A stretch of 64,000 nt of DNA. It comes from Mycobacterium sp. 1164966.3 (GTDB taxonomy: Bacteria; Actinomycetota; Actinomycetes; Mycobacteriales; Mycobacteriaceae). Positions 53,854 through 63,503 of the stretch are shown piece after piece. Location of the stretch: NCBI RefSeq assembly GCF_001665395.1, contig NZ_LZSG01000005.1, positions 310,001 to 374,000 of the forward strand, given 5' to 3'. The stretch's first letter is position 1. Every line of letters begins with the position of its first letter. The translations under genes and the position numbers were made by a program. The notes under the pieces were generated by a model that saw only the letters and a list, made by a program, of their open reading frames with translations, searched no databases and had not been told where the DNA came from.

Positions 53854-54747
53854 TCAGCCGGCGACCGAGGCGTCGTAGATCGACTGGATCGACTTGTCCA
53901 GGGTGGCGTCGAACTGTTCGTCAGACTGGTCGGCGGAGAGCCCCTCGGTCAACGCTCGGCTGAAGCTGGCGATCAGACCGGTGTTCTTCGCCAGCAGTTC
54001 GTTGGCTTCCTCGCGTGAGTAGCCGCCGGACAGCGCCACCACCCGCATCACCTTCGGATGCTCGATCAGCGGACGGTAGTAGTTGACCTCGGTTGGCAGG
54101 CTCAACTTGAGCATCACGCGCTGGCCATCGGGCACGGTTTCGAGCTGCTTGCTGATCTCGTCGCGAAGTATCTCCTCGGCCTGTGCTTTGTCCGATATCG
54201 AGATGGTGACCTCGGGTTCGAGGATGGGCACCAAACCGTGCGACAGCACCTGCTGGCCGAGCTCGAACTGCTGGGCGACCACCGCGGCGATGCCCTTGGG
54301 GTTGGCACCACCGATCACCGACCGTTCCTTGGTGCCGAAAACGCCCTTGCCCACCGCCCGCTCCAGCAGTTCGTCCAGCCCTGGTATGGGCTTCATGAGC
54401 TGCACGTCGTCGGATTCGTCGGCCAGTCCCTTGTCGATTTTGAGGATGGGAACCACGCCCTTGGTCTCCCACAGATAGGTGGTCGACGGCTGACCGCCGA
54501 TCTCGCGATCCATGGTCTGTTCGAACAAGATCGCTGCCAGGACCCGATCGCCGGTGAACGCCGGCGAGGTGATGATTCGCGAGCGCATCTGGTGAATGAG
54601 GTCGAACATCTCCTCTTCGGAGGAGTACGCGTCCTCTTCGATTCCGTACAGGCGCAGCGCTTTTGGTGTGGAACCCCCGCTCTGGTCCAGGGCGGCGATG
54701 AATCCCTTACCCGACGTCATCCGGTCGGCTTGCTGCTGGTTCGGCAT
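53854..54747 (-). CDS. Class I fructose-bisphosphate aldolase
   Basis: A 297-residue metal-independent aldolase, cleaving fructose 1,6-bisphosphate through a Lys Schiff base in glycolysis and gluconeogenesis. Family segments are [17 protein letters not shown] at the N terminus, [33 protein letters not shown] and [15 protein letters not shown], the last likely holding the catalytic Lys, followed by [14 protein letters not shown]. It is full length. Mycobacteria usually also have a class II enzyme. It stands alone on the minus strand. Confidence 0.92.
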   Translation of the reverse strand: MPNQQQADRMTSGKGFIAALDQSGGSTPKALRLYGIEEDAYSSEEEMFDLIHQMRSRIITSPAFTGDRVLAAILFEQTMDREIGGQPSTTYLWETKGVVPILKIDKGLADESDDVQLMKPIPGLDELLERAVGKGVFGTKERSVIGGANPKGIAAVVAQQFELGQQVLSHGLVPILEPEVTISISDKAQAEEILRDEISKQLETVPDGQRVMLKLSLPTEVNYYRPLIEHPKVMRVVALSGGYSREEANELLAKNTGLIASFSRALTEGLSADQSDEQFDATLDKSIQSIYDASVAG

Positions 54748-54849
54748 GGAATTCCTCCACTTCGTCGTGGCACTCTCGGGGACGGCGCACCGTCAAGCCC
54801 AAACCGTGCCGATCATATTCGTGCGGTCAGGCCGGGAGCAGGCAGGTCG

Positions 54850-55845
54850 TCACTCCGTCCTGGCAAGCTCCTGTTGCCCGATTACCCCGCTTATACCCGC
54901 TGCACCGAGTCGCTCACGGAATGCCTGCGCCGTGTAGCCGACGGCCGACGCGTCGGTTCGGGCGCGCACCGTTGCCGATCGTGGCATATGAAAGAGCACA
55001 CCCATTTCGCCGAAGTAGTCCCCCGGTCCCGCCACCTTGACCAGTTCCTCGCCGCCGTCGGCCAATTCGCGCACGATGTCGAACTCGCCGTCGGACACCA
55101 CATAGATCAGGTCACCCATCGTGCATTGCTCGAACAACACTTCGCCCGCCTTGAGCTGCACCGTCTCGGGGGGCCGGTTCGTCGAAGCCTGCGTGGGCGC
55201 CATCTCGACGACGTGATCGGCCATCGGCAATATCCGGCTGTCGTGGGTCGCAACGACCACGACACGCTCTCCCTCCGCGAGCGAGCGGATCAACCGCAGC
55301 ACCTCCTCCACCTGGATGAAGTCGAGGTGCGCAGTCGGCTCGTCGGCGAGGATCAGTGGCGGTTCCAGCGCGATCGCGCGAGCGACTGCGACCCGTTGCT
55401 GCTGTCCGCCGCTGAGGTCGCCCGGACGGTGTTTCATCCGGTCTTCGAGGTTGACCCGTTTCAGTAATTCCTCGGCGCGCCGATGCGATGCCGCCCGCGA
55501 CCATCCGGTTGCGCGCAGCGGAACCATTACGTTCTCGAGGGCGGTGAGGCTGGGCACCAGGTTGAAGGCTTGGAAGACGATGCCCACTGTGTCGCGCCGA
55601 TACCTGGCCAGCTCGTGGCCGTCGAGCGCGGTGACGTCGGTGCCGCCGAACTTGATCGCTCCACTCTTCGGCCGCAGAATTCCGCCGAGGCACGACAGCA
55701 GCGTCGTCTTCCCGCAACCGCTGGGGCCGAGCAGAATCACCAGCGACCCCGCGGCCACGTCGAGATTCAGCCCGTTGATGGGCCGTAGCGCGTATCCGCC
55801 GCTGGAGTACTCGACGACGAGATCTTGAATGCTCAGGTCGCCCAT
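54850..55845 (-). CDS. ABC transporter ATPase with C-terminal cyclic-nucleotide-binding-like domain (copy A)
   Basis: A 331-residue protein resembling Rv0073. The N-terminal ATPase (about 1-225) has Walker A GPSGCGKTT, signature LSGGQQQR and Walker B LILADEPTAHLD. The C-terminal part (about 235-315) has the cNMP-binding pattern GEVLFEQ, YVVSDGEFDIV, GDYFGEMGVL and PRSATVRA. It starts 3 nt after the permease stop. The domain arrangement suggests export by a LolD/MacB-like system gated by a cyclic nucleotide or redox ligand (inference). Confidence 0.9.
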   Translation of the reverse strand: MGDLSIQDLVVEYSSGGYALRPINGLNLDVAAGSLVILLGPSGCGKTTLLSCLGGILRPKSGAIKFGGTDVTALDGHELARYRRDTVGIVFQAFNLVPSLTALENVMVPLRATGWSRAASHRRAEELLKRVNLEDRMKHRPGDLSGGQQQRVAVARAIALEPPLILADEPTAHLDFIQVEEVLRLIRSLAEGERVVVVATHDSRILPMADHVVEMAPTQASTNRPPETVQLKAGEVLFEQCTMGDLIYVVSDGEFDIVRELADGGEELVKVAGPGDYFGEMGVLFHMPRSATVRARTDASAVGYTAQAFRERLGAAGISGVIGQQELARTE

Positions 55846-55848
55846 CGA

Positions 55849-56898
55849 TCAGGGACCTCCGAATGCGAGCGCCGGATCGACTGCTACCGCGCGTCTTAGT
55901 CCCGCAACGCTGGCGAGCAGACCGATCGCGATCGCGATCACGGGCAGTGCCAGGTAGGCCCGCATGGGCACCACCACGATCATCGGGAACAGCGGCGCCA
56001 GCAGCTGCGCAAGGAGAACGCCGACCACGGCCGCAAGCAACGCGACGACGACCGCTTGCAGCGCGAGGCCGGCAAGAATCTGTCGCGTCGGCACACCGAT
56101 TGCCTTGAAAACCGCGAAGTCGCGTAGCCGCTCGAGCGCGGATAGGTAGACCAATGAGCCGACAATCAGCACCGCCACGATCCACAGCAAGACGGCAACG
56201 ATCGTGATCGCACCCACCGCGACCTTCAACGGACGCATCAAGTCGGTGACGCCGGCCGCGCGATCGACGGTCTGATAGCCCTCGGGGAGGTGCCGGGGCT
56301 TGCCGATGATCCCGATCGACGTGATCATCGGCTGCCCGTTGTACGCCAGTTGCTGCAGGCCCTCGGTCGTCAGGAAGATACACGGCGTCTTCGCCAGTGC
56401 GGTGGCGTTGGGCACGATGCCGACGATCCGCAGAGTGCGCGAGCCGACCTGCAGGTCCTCGCCAATGTGCTTCCCCAGGGTGCTCGACACCTCGACCTCG
56501 TCGGGCGCCGTCGGTGTCTGGCCTTCCGAAACCTGCGGCATGCCAGGTCCGTGCGCCGGGGCGCCGAAAGCTGTGGCGTTCCGCGCCGAGGTTCCTTCCC
56601 TGATCGCAGACGCGGCGGTGGCAAGCGGCGCCGCTGCAACCACCCCGGGCTCCGCGGCCACTCTGGCGACGTCTACCTGGGCGAATGGAGTCGCGCCCAG
56701 GAATGGTCCGGCCGCACCGGCTTTGACCACGAACCCGTCGACGCCCATAGCGTCGACGGTCCGCTGGGCCTCGACCCGAAAGCCGTTCGCCAGTCCGGTC
56801 AGGACAAGCGTCATTGCGAAGACCAGCCCGGTGCTGATGATTGCGATGACGAGGCGCCGCTTTCGCCATTGCATGTCGCGTAACGCCGCGATCAGCAT
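55849..56898 (-). CDS. FtsX-like ABC transporter permease (copy A)
   Basis: A 349-residue permease resembling Rv0072. An N-terminal helix (RRLVIAIISTGLVFAMTLVLTGLANG) is followed by a large extracytoplasmic MacB-like domain and three C-terminal helices, with the coupling segment LERLRDFAVFKAIGVPTRQIL and the end DPALAFGGP. I chose ATG at 56898 because the paralogue begins MLFAALRDMQW; a GTG 6 nt upstream is also possible. Forms a transporter with the adjacent ATPase. Confidence 0.9.
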   Translation of the reverse strand: MLIAALRDMQWRKRRLVIAIISTGLVFAMTLVLTGLANGFRVEAQRTVDAMGVDGFVVKAGAAGPFLGATPFAQVDVARVAAEPGVVAAAPLATAASAIREGTSARNATAFGAPAHGPGMPQVSEGQTPTAPDEVEVSSTLGKHIGEDLQVGSRTLRIVGIVPNATALAKTPCIFLTTEGLQQLAYNGQPMITSIGIIGKPRHLPEGYQTVDRAAGVTDLMRPLKVAVGAITIVAVLLWIVAVLIVGSLVYLSALERLRDFAVFKAIGVPTRQILAGLALQAVVVALLAAVVGVLLAQLLAPLFPMIVVVPMRAYLALPVIAIAIGLLASVAGLRRAVAVDPALAFGGP

Positions 56899-56964
56899 GG
56901 TCACGACGCTACCGCCGCAGCCCCGTCGCGGACAGCCCTTTCTTGGTCCCTGGGGCGCGTCAGA

Positions 56965-57957
56965 TCAATCGCTGGCAAGCTCGCGGTGCTCGATCACGTC
57001 GCGCAGCGCACCCATACCGGCCCGCTTACGAAACGCCGGTGCGGTGTAACCGATGACGGTCGCATCGGTGCGGGCGCGCGCCGTGGCCGAACGCGGCATG
57101 TGGAACAGCACTCCGATCTCGCCGAAGTAGTCCCATGGGCCCACCACCTTGATCAATTCCTCACCGCCGTTTGCCAATTCGCGCACCAGCTCGAACTCAC
57201 CCTCGGTCACCACGTAGATCAGCTCGCCCGTCGTGGACTGCTCGAACAACACCTCGCCCGCCTTTACCTGCAGGGTCTCGGGGGGCCCGGCTGCCTCCGG
57301 GAAATCGGGCGTCAGCTCGACGACGCGATCGGCCAGCGGCAGCATCCGAGCGTCATGAGTCGCGACCACCACGACGCGCTCCCCGTCGGCGAGTTCTCGA
57401 ATCAACCGCAGCACCTCCTCCACCTGGATGTAGTCGAGATGTGCGGTGGGTTCGTCGGCGAGGATCAGCGGCGGATCAAGCGCGATCGCGCGAGCAATGG
57501 CCACGCGTTGCTGCTGCCCGCCGCTCAGGTCACCCGGGCGGTGTTTCATCCGCTCCTCAAGATTGACCCGCGTCAGCAGTTCCGTAGCCCGCTCTCGGGC
57601 GGCAGCGCGTGACCACCCGGCCAATCGCAGCGGAATCATCACATTCTCGAATGCGGTGAGGCTCGGCACGAGATTGAAGGCCTGAAAGATGATGCCTACC
57701 TGGTCGCGCCGGTATTTCGCCAGCGCGGTGCCCTCCAGAGTCGTGATGTCGACATCCCGGAAGTTGATTGCCCCAGACTTCGGCCGCAGGATGCCGCCGA
57801 GGCACGACAGCAGCGTCGTCTTCCCGCAGCCACTGGGACCCAGCAGGATTACCAACGAGCTGGTTGACACGTCGAGGTTCAAACCATTGATCGGCCGCAG
57901 TGCGTAGCCACCGCTGTAGTACTCGACAACCAGGTTCTGAATGTTGAGGTCGCCCAC
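56965..57957 (-). CDS. ABC transporter ATPase with cyclic-nucleotide-binding-like domain (copy B)
   Basis: A 330-residue paralogue of copy A with the same layout: Walker A GPSGCGKTT, signature LSGGQQQR, Walker B LILADEPTAHLD, then the cNMP-like domain (GEVLFEQSTTGELIYVV, GDYFGEIGVLFHMPRSATARA). The start is GTG. The N-terminal 200 residues are almost the same as in copy A while the C-terminal tails diverge (GMGALRDVIEHRELASD here). The copies are about 2.1 kb apart. Confidence 0.9.
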   Translation of the reverse strand: MGDLNIQNLVVEYYSGGYALRPINGLNLDVSTSSLVILLGPSGCGKTTLLSCLGGILRPKSGAINFRDVDITTLEGTALAKYRRDQVGIIFQAFNLVPSLTAFENVMIPLRLAGWSRAAARERATELLTRVNLEERMKHRPGDLSGGQQQRVAIARAIALDPPLILADEPTAHLDYIQVEEVLRLIRELADGERVVVVATHDARMLPLADRVVELTPDFPEAAGPPETLQVKAGEVLFEQSTTGELIYVVTEGEFELVRELANGGEELIKVVGPWDYFGEIGVLFHMPRSATARARTDATVIGYTAPAFRKRAGMGALRDVIEHRELASD

Positions 57958-57960
57958 CGG

Positions 57961-59007
57961 TCAGGGACCTCCGAACGCGAGCGCGGGATCGACGGCCACG
58001 ACGCGCCTCAGTCCGAGGAGGCTGGCCAGCAGACCGATCACGATCGCGACCACCGGTAGCGCCAGGTAGGCGCCGACGGGCACCGCGACAATCATCGGGA
58101 ACAACGGCGCGAGCAGCTGTGCAAGGAGGACGCCCACCGCCGCGGCGACCAGCGCAATAACGAGCGCCTGCAGAGCGAGGCCCGCCAGGATCGAGCGTGT
58201 CGGTGCGCCGATCGCCTTGAACACCGCGAAGTCGCGCAGCCGCTCGAGGGCGGAGAGGTACACCACTGATCCGACGATCAGCACGGCCACGATCCACAAC
58301 AACACAGCCACGATGGATATCGAACTGACCGCGACCTTAAGCGGCCGAACCAGCTCGTTGACAGCGCCCGCACGGTCGAAAGTCTGGTAGCCGGCGGGCA
58401 GTGCCCGGGGACTACCTTTGATCCCGATCGATGTGATGAGCGGCTGCCCGTTGTAGGCCATTTGCTGTATGCCTTGTGTCGTCAGGAAGATGTTGGGTAC
58501 CGCCATCGCCGTGGAATTGGGCACGAGGCCGACGATGCGCAGCACGTGGGCCCCGACTTCCAGGCTCTCGCCGATATGGCGGCCGATCGTGCTCGACACC
58601 GCGACCTCGTCCGGCGCCGAAGGTGCCCGACCTTCAGGCACGTGCGGCATGCCGGGGCCATGCTCGGGCGCGCCGAAGGCGGTGACGTTTCGTGTTGACT
58701 TCCCGTCCTGCATCATCGTCACCACACAGCCCAGTGGGACGGCAGCCTCGACGCCGGGCTCGGATGCCACCCGGGCCAGGTCGACTTCCGGAAACGGTAT
58801 CGAACCCGCGAACGGTCCGGCCGCGCCGGTTTTGACCACGAATTGGTCGATACCGAGGGAATCGATTGTTTGCCTGGCCTCGACCCGGAACCCGTTCGCC
58901 AGCCCGGTCAGCACGAGCGTCATCCCGAAGATCAGTCCGGTGCTGAGGATCGTGATGACAAGGCGCCGTTTTCGCCATTGCATATCACGCAGCGCCGCAA
59001 ACAACAT
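57961..59007 (-). CDS. FtsX-like ABC transporter permease (copy B)
   Basis: A 348-residue paralogue of the copy A permease with the same topology (one N-terminal and three C-terminal helices, large outer domain, LERLRDFAVFKAIGAPTRSIL, ending DPALAFGGP). It is first in the four-gene string B-permease, B-ATPase, A-permease, A-ATPase; 60 nt or so separate the two pairs. The outer domains differ more than the helices, consistent with different cargo or partner recognition (inference). Confidence 0.9.
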   Translation of the reverse strand: MLFAALRDMQWRKRRLVITILSTGLIFGMTLVLTGLANGFRVEARQTIDSLGIDQFVVKTGAAGPFAGSIPFPEVDLARVASEPGVEAAVPLGCVVTMMQDGKSTRNVTAFGAPEHGPGMPHVPEGRAPSAPDEVAVSSTIGRHIGESLEVGAHVLRIVGLVPNSTAMAVPNIFLTTQGIQQMAYNGQPLITSIGIKGSPRALPAGYQTFDRAGAVNELVRPLKVAVSSISIVAVLLWIVAVLIVGSVVYLSALERLRDFAVFKAIGAPTRSILAGLALQALVIALVAAAVGVLLAQLLAPLFPMIVAVPVGAYLALPVVAIVIGLLASLLGLRRVVAVDPALAFGGP

Positions 59008-59300
59008 TCCCAGAACCTACCAATGCCAACTGCTTAACTGACCATATTTTGTGTACCTATTGCGCGCACAAATTCGGGTGGATACCGCGCTAGCGGTGGC
59101 CGAAAAATCCGCGACGCGCGGACCGCTGACATCCGGTGTTATCCGGGTGGCCTACGATTACCACTGTTTGGAGGTCCCCTACACCTCCAGTTGGCTGCAC
59201 AGGATGGACGGCACTGTTCCGTACGGGTTGAAGCAACAGCCCCGGTCGGCGACTGATTGTCGGAGAACTATCCCAGTCGGGACGGATGTGAGAAACAGCG
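59008..59300. other. 293-nt control region between divergent transporter and STAS genes
   Basis: No supported gene. It is AT-richer near 59030-59060 (TAACTGACCATATTTTGTG), which likely contains the leftward promoter of the transporter string. A pseudo-palindrome TTGCGCGCACAA lies at about 59061-59072. The rightward STAS gene has no clear Shine-Dalgarno. An open frame starting near 59051 has no protein-like features. Confidence 0.45.
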
Positions 59301-59669
59301 ATGATCGAAAAATCTGGCAACTCCGTCGAACCGACACCGTTCGATGTCGGGAAACACCAAGCAGGTCAGGCGGTCGTACTGACCGTCGCAGGCGAAGTGG
59401 ACATGCTCACCGCGCCGAAGTTGACCGAGGCGATCCAAGCCGCCCTGGCCACCAAGCCTGAGACCCTGGTCGTCGATCTGTCGAAGGTGGAATTCCTCGC
59501 ATCTGCCGGGATGACCGCTCTCGTCACCGCGCAGGCGGAAGTCGTCGCACCCACTCGGTTCGCGGTCGTCGCGGACGGGCCGGCCACCAGCCGACCGATA
59601 AAGCTCATGGGAATCGACAGCGTATTACCGCTGTACAGCACGCTGGATAGCGCGCTGAGCGATTGTTGA
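59301..59669 (+). CDS. STAS-domain anti-sigma factor antagonist
   Basis: A 122-residue STAS protein of the SpoIIAA/RsbV type. The phosphorylatable Ser68 lies in the signature LVVDLSKVEFLASAGMTAL. When unphosphorylated, such proteins bind and inactivate a kinase anti-sigma factor. The next gene, 16 nt downstream, encodes a GHKL-type ATPase that is the likely partner. No sigma factor gene lies nearby. Confidence 0.9.
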   Translation: MIEKSGNSVEPTPFDVGKHQAGQAVVLTVAGEVDMLTAPKLTEAIQAALATKPETLVVDLSKVEFLASAGMTALVTAQAEVVAPTRFAVVADGPATSRPIKLMGIDSVLPLYSTLDSALSDC

Positions 59670-59685
59670 TCATTGGCGGCATTCG

Positions 59686-60171
59686 GTGTCTCACATCGAC
59701 GACCTACCGCGAGACGATCTACCGCGAGACGACCAATCACGATTCGTGCGAAAGCGAATTGCCGCAGACGCGTCCAGCGCCGCTCAGACCCGAGCCGAGT
59801 TCGGGAACTGGCTTGACAAACATTTCAGCCTCGGCGCCGAACGGTTCAATGACTTGCTGCTGGCGGTGAATGAAGCGATTGCAAATGCCGCCGAGTTCGC
59901 CTACATCGATGACGCGCAGTGCGGGACGATGGACGTCAGCGCAGACTACGACGCACATTCGGACACCCTCGCCGTCACCGTCAACGACCGCGGTCGTTGG
60001 CGCCACAGTGTGCCGGCACCGGTTGCTCCTGGGCGACTATGTCAGGTTCGGGGACGCGGAATCCCCCTGATGCGGGCGCTTGCCGATGAGGCGATCATCG
60101 ACGGCACACCGCACGGAACAAGCGTCAGGCTGACCTGGACAGACTTCACGGGCGCCAGGTCAGTCACCTGA
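59686..60171 (+). CDS. GHKL ATPase, RsbW-like anti-sigma factor kinase
   Basis: A 161-residue HATPase_c protein. The N box is NEAIANAAEFAY, G1 is VNDRGRW and G2 is GRGIPLMRAL, as in serine-kinase anti-sigma factors. The start is GTG at 59686, 16 nt after the STAS gene. The N terminus contains a duplicated LPRDD unit encoded by a 15-nt tandem repeat (59704-59733). It likely phosphorylates the STAS protein and binds an unlinked sigma factor. Confidence 0.85.
   Translation: MSHIDDLPRDDLPRDDQSRFVRKRIAADASSAAQTRAEFGNWLDKHFSLGAERFNDLLLAVNEAIANAAEFAYIDDAQCGTMDVSADYDAHSDTLAVTVNDRGRWRHSVPAPVAPGRLCQVRGRGIPLMRALADEAIIDGTPHGTSVRLTWTDFTGARSVT
59704..59733 (+). repeat. 15-nt tandem duplication in the anti-sigma kinase gene
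   Basis: CTACCGCGAGACGAT followed by CTACCGCGAGACGAC, differing only at the last base and in frame, encoding LPRDD twice. The unit number could vary between strains. Confidence 0.85.
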
Positions 60172-60330
60172 CGCCCCAGGTTTCCTCGTCCGCGTGAATG
60201 CGTCGGGGTTTGGTGTGAATCCTGGGCTCTGCGACTGAATCAAAGCCAACGCACACTCAACTCGTCGCTACGGCCACCCCGGCCAAAGGATTCATTGACT
60301 CAGCCCACTGAGGCGCCTACCGTCAATACA

Positions 60331-60351
60331 TACGCTACGTGGCGTAGCGTA
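60331..60351. promoter_or_regulatory. Perfect palindrome upstream of the amidohydrolase operon
   Basis: TACGCTACG-TGG-CGTAGCGTA, 9-nt arms, 39 nt upstream of the amidohydrolase ATG. The form is typical of a TetR-family operator. No regulator gene is adjacent. Confidence 0.6.
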
Positions 60352-60390
60352 ATAATCCCTCAAGCCCGGGTTCGCTGCCCTGGAGGATCC

Positions 60391-62154
60391 ATGTTCGACC
60401 TGAAAATCATCGGTGGCACTGTCGTCGACGGCACCGGCGCAGAACGCTATCGCGCCGACGTCGGCATCAAGGACGGCAAGATCGTCGACGTCGTCCGCCG
60501 CGGTACCAACGACGAGGGCTTGGACAGCGCCGAAGCCGCCGCAACGATCGACGCGACCGGACATGTGGTGGCTCCCGGTTTCGTCGACATCCATACCCAC
60601 TACGACGGTCAGGTCAGTTGGGACAGCTTGCTGGAGCCATCTAGCGGGCACGGCGTGACCACTGTGGTCACCGGCAACTGCGGCGTCGGGTTCGCCCCCG
60701 TCCGGCCCGGCACCGAGGACTGGCTGATCGAGTTGATGGAGGGGGTCGAGGACATCCCCGGCACCGCGCTGACCGAGGGCATCACCTGGGGCTGGGAAAC
60801 CTATCCCGAGTACCTCGACGCGATCGGGAAGCAAAAGTTCGCGATCGACGTGGGCAGCCAGGTCGCCCACGGCGCCGTCCGCGCCTACGCGATGGGCGAG
60901 CGGGGCGCCAAGAACGAGCCGGCCACCCCCGAGGACATCGCGGCAATGGGTCGGCTGGTCACCGAGGCGATGGAAGTTGGCGCGCTCGGATTCTCCACGT
61001 CGCGCACCATGGGACACCGTGCGATGGATGGCGAACCAGTGCCCGGCACGTTCGCCGCCGAAGACGAACTTTTCGGTCTCGGTCGCGCCATGGCGGCCGG
61101 CGGCCAAGGCGTGTTCGAGCTGGCCCCGCAGGGGGCCGCCGGGGAGGACATCGTCGCCCCCAAGAAGGAACTGGAGTGGATGCGACGGCTGGGCGGCGAA
61201 ATCGATCGGCCGGTGTCGTTCGCACTCATACAAGTGGACGCCGACCCGAACCTGTGGCGCGAGATGTTGGAGCTCTCTGCGGCCGCGCATGAGGCGGGCA
61301 GCCGGCTGCATCCCCAGATCGCGGCGCGTCCGTTCGGCATGATGATCGGCTTCCAGGGCCATCATGGCTTCAGCCATCGGCCCACCTATCGCCGGCTGGC
61401 GGCCGAGTGCAGCCGCGAGGAACTCGCGCAGCGCCTGGCAGACCCTGCGGTGAAGGCCGCGATCCTCGCCGAGGACGACCTGCCCGCCGATCCGACTCTG
61501 TTGTTCGACGGCATGTTCGCCTTGGTGCAACACTCCCTGGGACGGCTCTACGCGCTCGGCAACCCGCCCGATTACGAGCCCACGCCGGATCGCACCGTCG
61601 CCGCGATTGCCAAGGCCCGCGGCGAGGATCCGCTGTCGACGCTGTACGACCTCATGCTCGAGTCGGACGCGACCGCCATGCTCATGCTGCCGCTGTTCAA
61701 CTACGCAGACGGCAACCACGACGCAATTCGCGAGATGATGCTGCACCCGGCCGGCGTGCTGGGCCTGTCCGATGGCGGCGCCCACTGCGGAATGATCTGC
61801 GACGCTTCATATCCCACGTTCCTGCTGACGCACTGGGCGCGGGACCGCAAGCGCGGCGACAAGCTGTCGCTGGAATACGTGATCCGCAAGCAGTCGCATG
61901 ACACGGCACATCTGTTCGGCTTGACCGACCGCGGCACGATCGAGGCCGGCAAGAAGGCCGACATCAACGTCATTGACATGAACGCGCTGACGCTGCACCC
62001 CGCGGCGATGGCCTTCGACCTGCCCGCCGGCGGAAACCGGATCCTGCAGGGCGCAAGCGGGTACGCCGCGACCATCGTCAGTGGAACGGTGACGCGTCGC
62101 AACGACGTCGACACCGGGGCGCGTCCCGGCCGCCTGGTGCGCGGCGCCCGTTAA
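60391..62154 (+). CDS. N-acyl-D-amino-acid deacylase family amidohydrolase
   Basis: A 587-residue zinc-dependent amidohydrolase of the D-aminoacylase group. The metal motif HTHYD is in [32 protein letters not shown] is characteristic of the family, and the late [13 protein letters not shown] holds the catalytic Asp. The C-terminal beta domain ends with [17 protein letters not shown] precedes ATG at 60391. It is 5 nt upstream of a Rieske oxygenase, so both probably act on one amide or cyclic substrate. D-amino acid specificity is not proven. Confidence 0.88.
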   Translation: MFDLKIIGGTVVDGTGAERYRADVGIKDGKIVDVVRRGTNDEGLDSAEAAATIDATGHVVAPGFVDIHTHYDGQVSWDSLLEPSSGHGVTTVVTGNCGVGFAPVRPGTEDWLIELMEGVEDIPGTALTEGITWGWETYPEYLDAIGKQKFAIDVGSQVAHGAVRAYAMGERGAKNEPATPEDIAAMGRLVTEAMEVGALGFSTSRTMGHRAMDGEPVPGTFAAEDELFGLGRAMAAGGQGVFELAPQGAAGEDIVAPKKELEWMRRLGGEIDRPVSFALIQVDADPNLWREMLELSAAAHEAGSRLHPQIAARPFGMMIGFQGHHGFSHRPTYRRLAAECSREELAQRLADPAVKAAILAEDDLPADPTLLFDGMFALVQHSLGRLYALGNPPDYEPTPDRTVAAIAKARGEDPLSTLYDLMLESDATAMLMLPLFNYADGNHDAIREMMLHPAGVLGLSDGGAHCGMICDASYPTFLLTHWARDRKRGDKLSLEYVIRKQSHDTAHLFGLTDRGTIEAGKKADINVIDMNALTLHPAAMAFDLPAGGNRILQGASGYAATIVSGTVTRRNDVDTGARPGRLVRGAR

Positions 62155-62159
62155 GGCAC

Positions 62160-63503
62160 ATGACAGCCACCGCGGGCAATCCGGCCCGTACCCGTGACGA
62201 GGACGCGATCGGCACACCGCCGGAAAGCCCGACGCTGGTGCCTGCCGCACGCTATTACTCTCCGGCGTTCGCGGCGCTCGAGTTTGAGCGCATGTGGCCC
62301 AAGGTATGGCAGATAGCCTGCATGGTCGACCATGTCGCCGAGCCTGGCGACTACTTCGAATACCGTTGCGGTCCATACGGAGTCCTGATTGTTCGCGGTG
62401 ACGACGGCGTGCTGCGCGCGTTCCAGAACGCGTGTCGCCATCGCGGCAACTCGGTGTGCGTGGGCTCGGGTTCGGGCCTGCGCGAACTCAAGTGCGGCTA
62501 CCACGGCTGGACGTGGGACCTGGCCGGCACACTCAAGCGGGTGCCCAACCGCAAAGGTTTCGGTGCGCTGCGGATGTCCGACTTTCCGTTGGTGCCGGTG
62601 CGGGTGGATACCTGGGAGGGTCTCGTCTTCGTCAACCTCGATCGGGCCGCGATGCCGTTGCTCGAGTATCTGGAAGCCATACCGGAAGACGTCGCCTGGA
62701 CCAATCTGAGCGAATTCCGCTGCTACGCCACGCTGACCATCGAGGTGGACGCCAACTGGAAGACGATTGCCGACGGCTACAGCGAGACGTATCACGTTCA
62801 GACGCTGCATCCCGAACTGTTGCGCTGTGTAGACGATATCCATGCGCCACAACAGATTTGGGGGCACACGGGTAAATCCGACCAGCCCTACGGTGTGCAG
62901 AGCCCACGCTTTGACGGCGCGCTCAGCGGCGAGGAAGTCTGGGACGCTTACGTTTACACCCAAGGCGCACTCATGGGCGCACCGGAAGGCACGCCGTTTC
63001 CCGCCGAAGAACGCCAACCGGGACAGACCGTGCAAGACCTGATCGCGGCGCGCACCCGCGCGTTTGCGGCACAACGCGGCGTAGATCTGGACTGGGCGGA
63101 CACCGACCGGATCACCCGGCTGCACCAGTACAACGTGTTCCCCAACATGACGTTTCTGACCAACGCCGACCACCTGACGATCATGTGCTCACGACCCGGC
63201 CCCACCCCCGATCAAGGCGAGATGGTCATGTTCTTGATGACACGCATGCCGCCGGGTGCGCCGCGGAGCAAACCGACCGACGTGCGCACCACCGCGGGCG
63301 AGTCCGCACCGGGCCTGGTGCTCACGCAAGACGTCCGAGTTCTCGCGGGCTTGCAGCGGGGCATGCACCAGCCCGGTTTCACTCACCTGGTCCTGTCAAA
63401 CGAGGAGCGGCGGGTGATCAACATGCACCGCAATCTCGAGCGCTATCTCGACCTGCCCGAATCGGAGCGGATGACCGGGGGCGATACCGGCCGGCCGAAG
63501 TGA
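62160..63503 (+). CDS. Rieske non-heme iron oxygenase, alpha subunit
   Basis: A 447-residue aromatic-ring-hydroxylating oxygenase large subunit. The Rieske cluster ligands are CRHRG and CGYHGW, and the iron site is DGYSETYHVQTLH (E-x2-H-x4-H). It lies 5 nt after the amidohydrolase gene and overlaps the phosphatase start by GTGA. No ferredoxin or reductase gene is in view. Its sequence clearly differs from the Rieske protein at 10.7 kb (longer, with an inserted segment after the iron motif). Confidence 0.9.
   Translation: MTATAGNPARTRDEDAIGTPPESPTLVPAARYYSPAFAALEFERMWPKVWQIACMVDHVAEPGDYFEYRCGPYGVLIVRGDDGVLRAFQNACRHRGNSVCVGSGSGLRELKCGYHGWTWDLAGTLKRVPNRKGFGALRMSDFPLVPVRVDTWEGLVFVNLDRAAMPLLEYLEAIPEDVAWTNLSEFRCYATLTIEVDANWKTIADGYSETYHVQTLHPELLRCVDDIHAPQQIWGHTGKSDQPYGVQSPRFDGALSGEEVWDAYVYTQGALMGAPEGTPFPAEERQPGQTVQDLIAARTRAFAAQRGVDLDWADTDRITRLHQYNVFPNMTFLTNADHLTIMCSRPGPTPDQGEMVMFLMTRMPPGAPRSKPTDVRTTAGESAPGLVLTQDVRVLAGLQRGMHQPGFTHLVLSNEERRVINMHRNLERYLDLPESERMTGGDTGRPK

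Noticed and set aside
54850..59007. Tandem transporters as a very recent duplication or assembly artefact
   Set aside because: The copies differ at many positions, notably in the outer permease domains and ATPase tails, so they are older paralogues.
59051..59461. Plus-strand open frame overlapping the STAS gene
   Set aside because: No domain or ribosome binding site, and it overlaps a clear STAS gene in another frame.
60292..61785. Minus-strand open frame of 497 codons
   Set aside because: Antisense to the amidohydrolase with intact zinc motifs. Arg/Gly/His-rich shadow translation.
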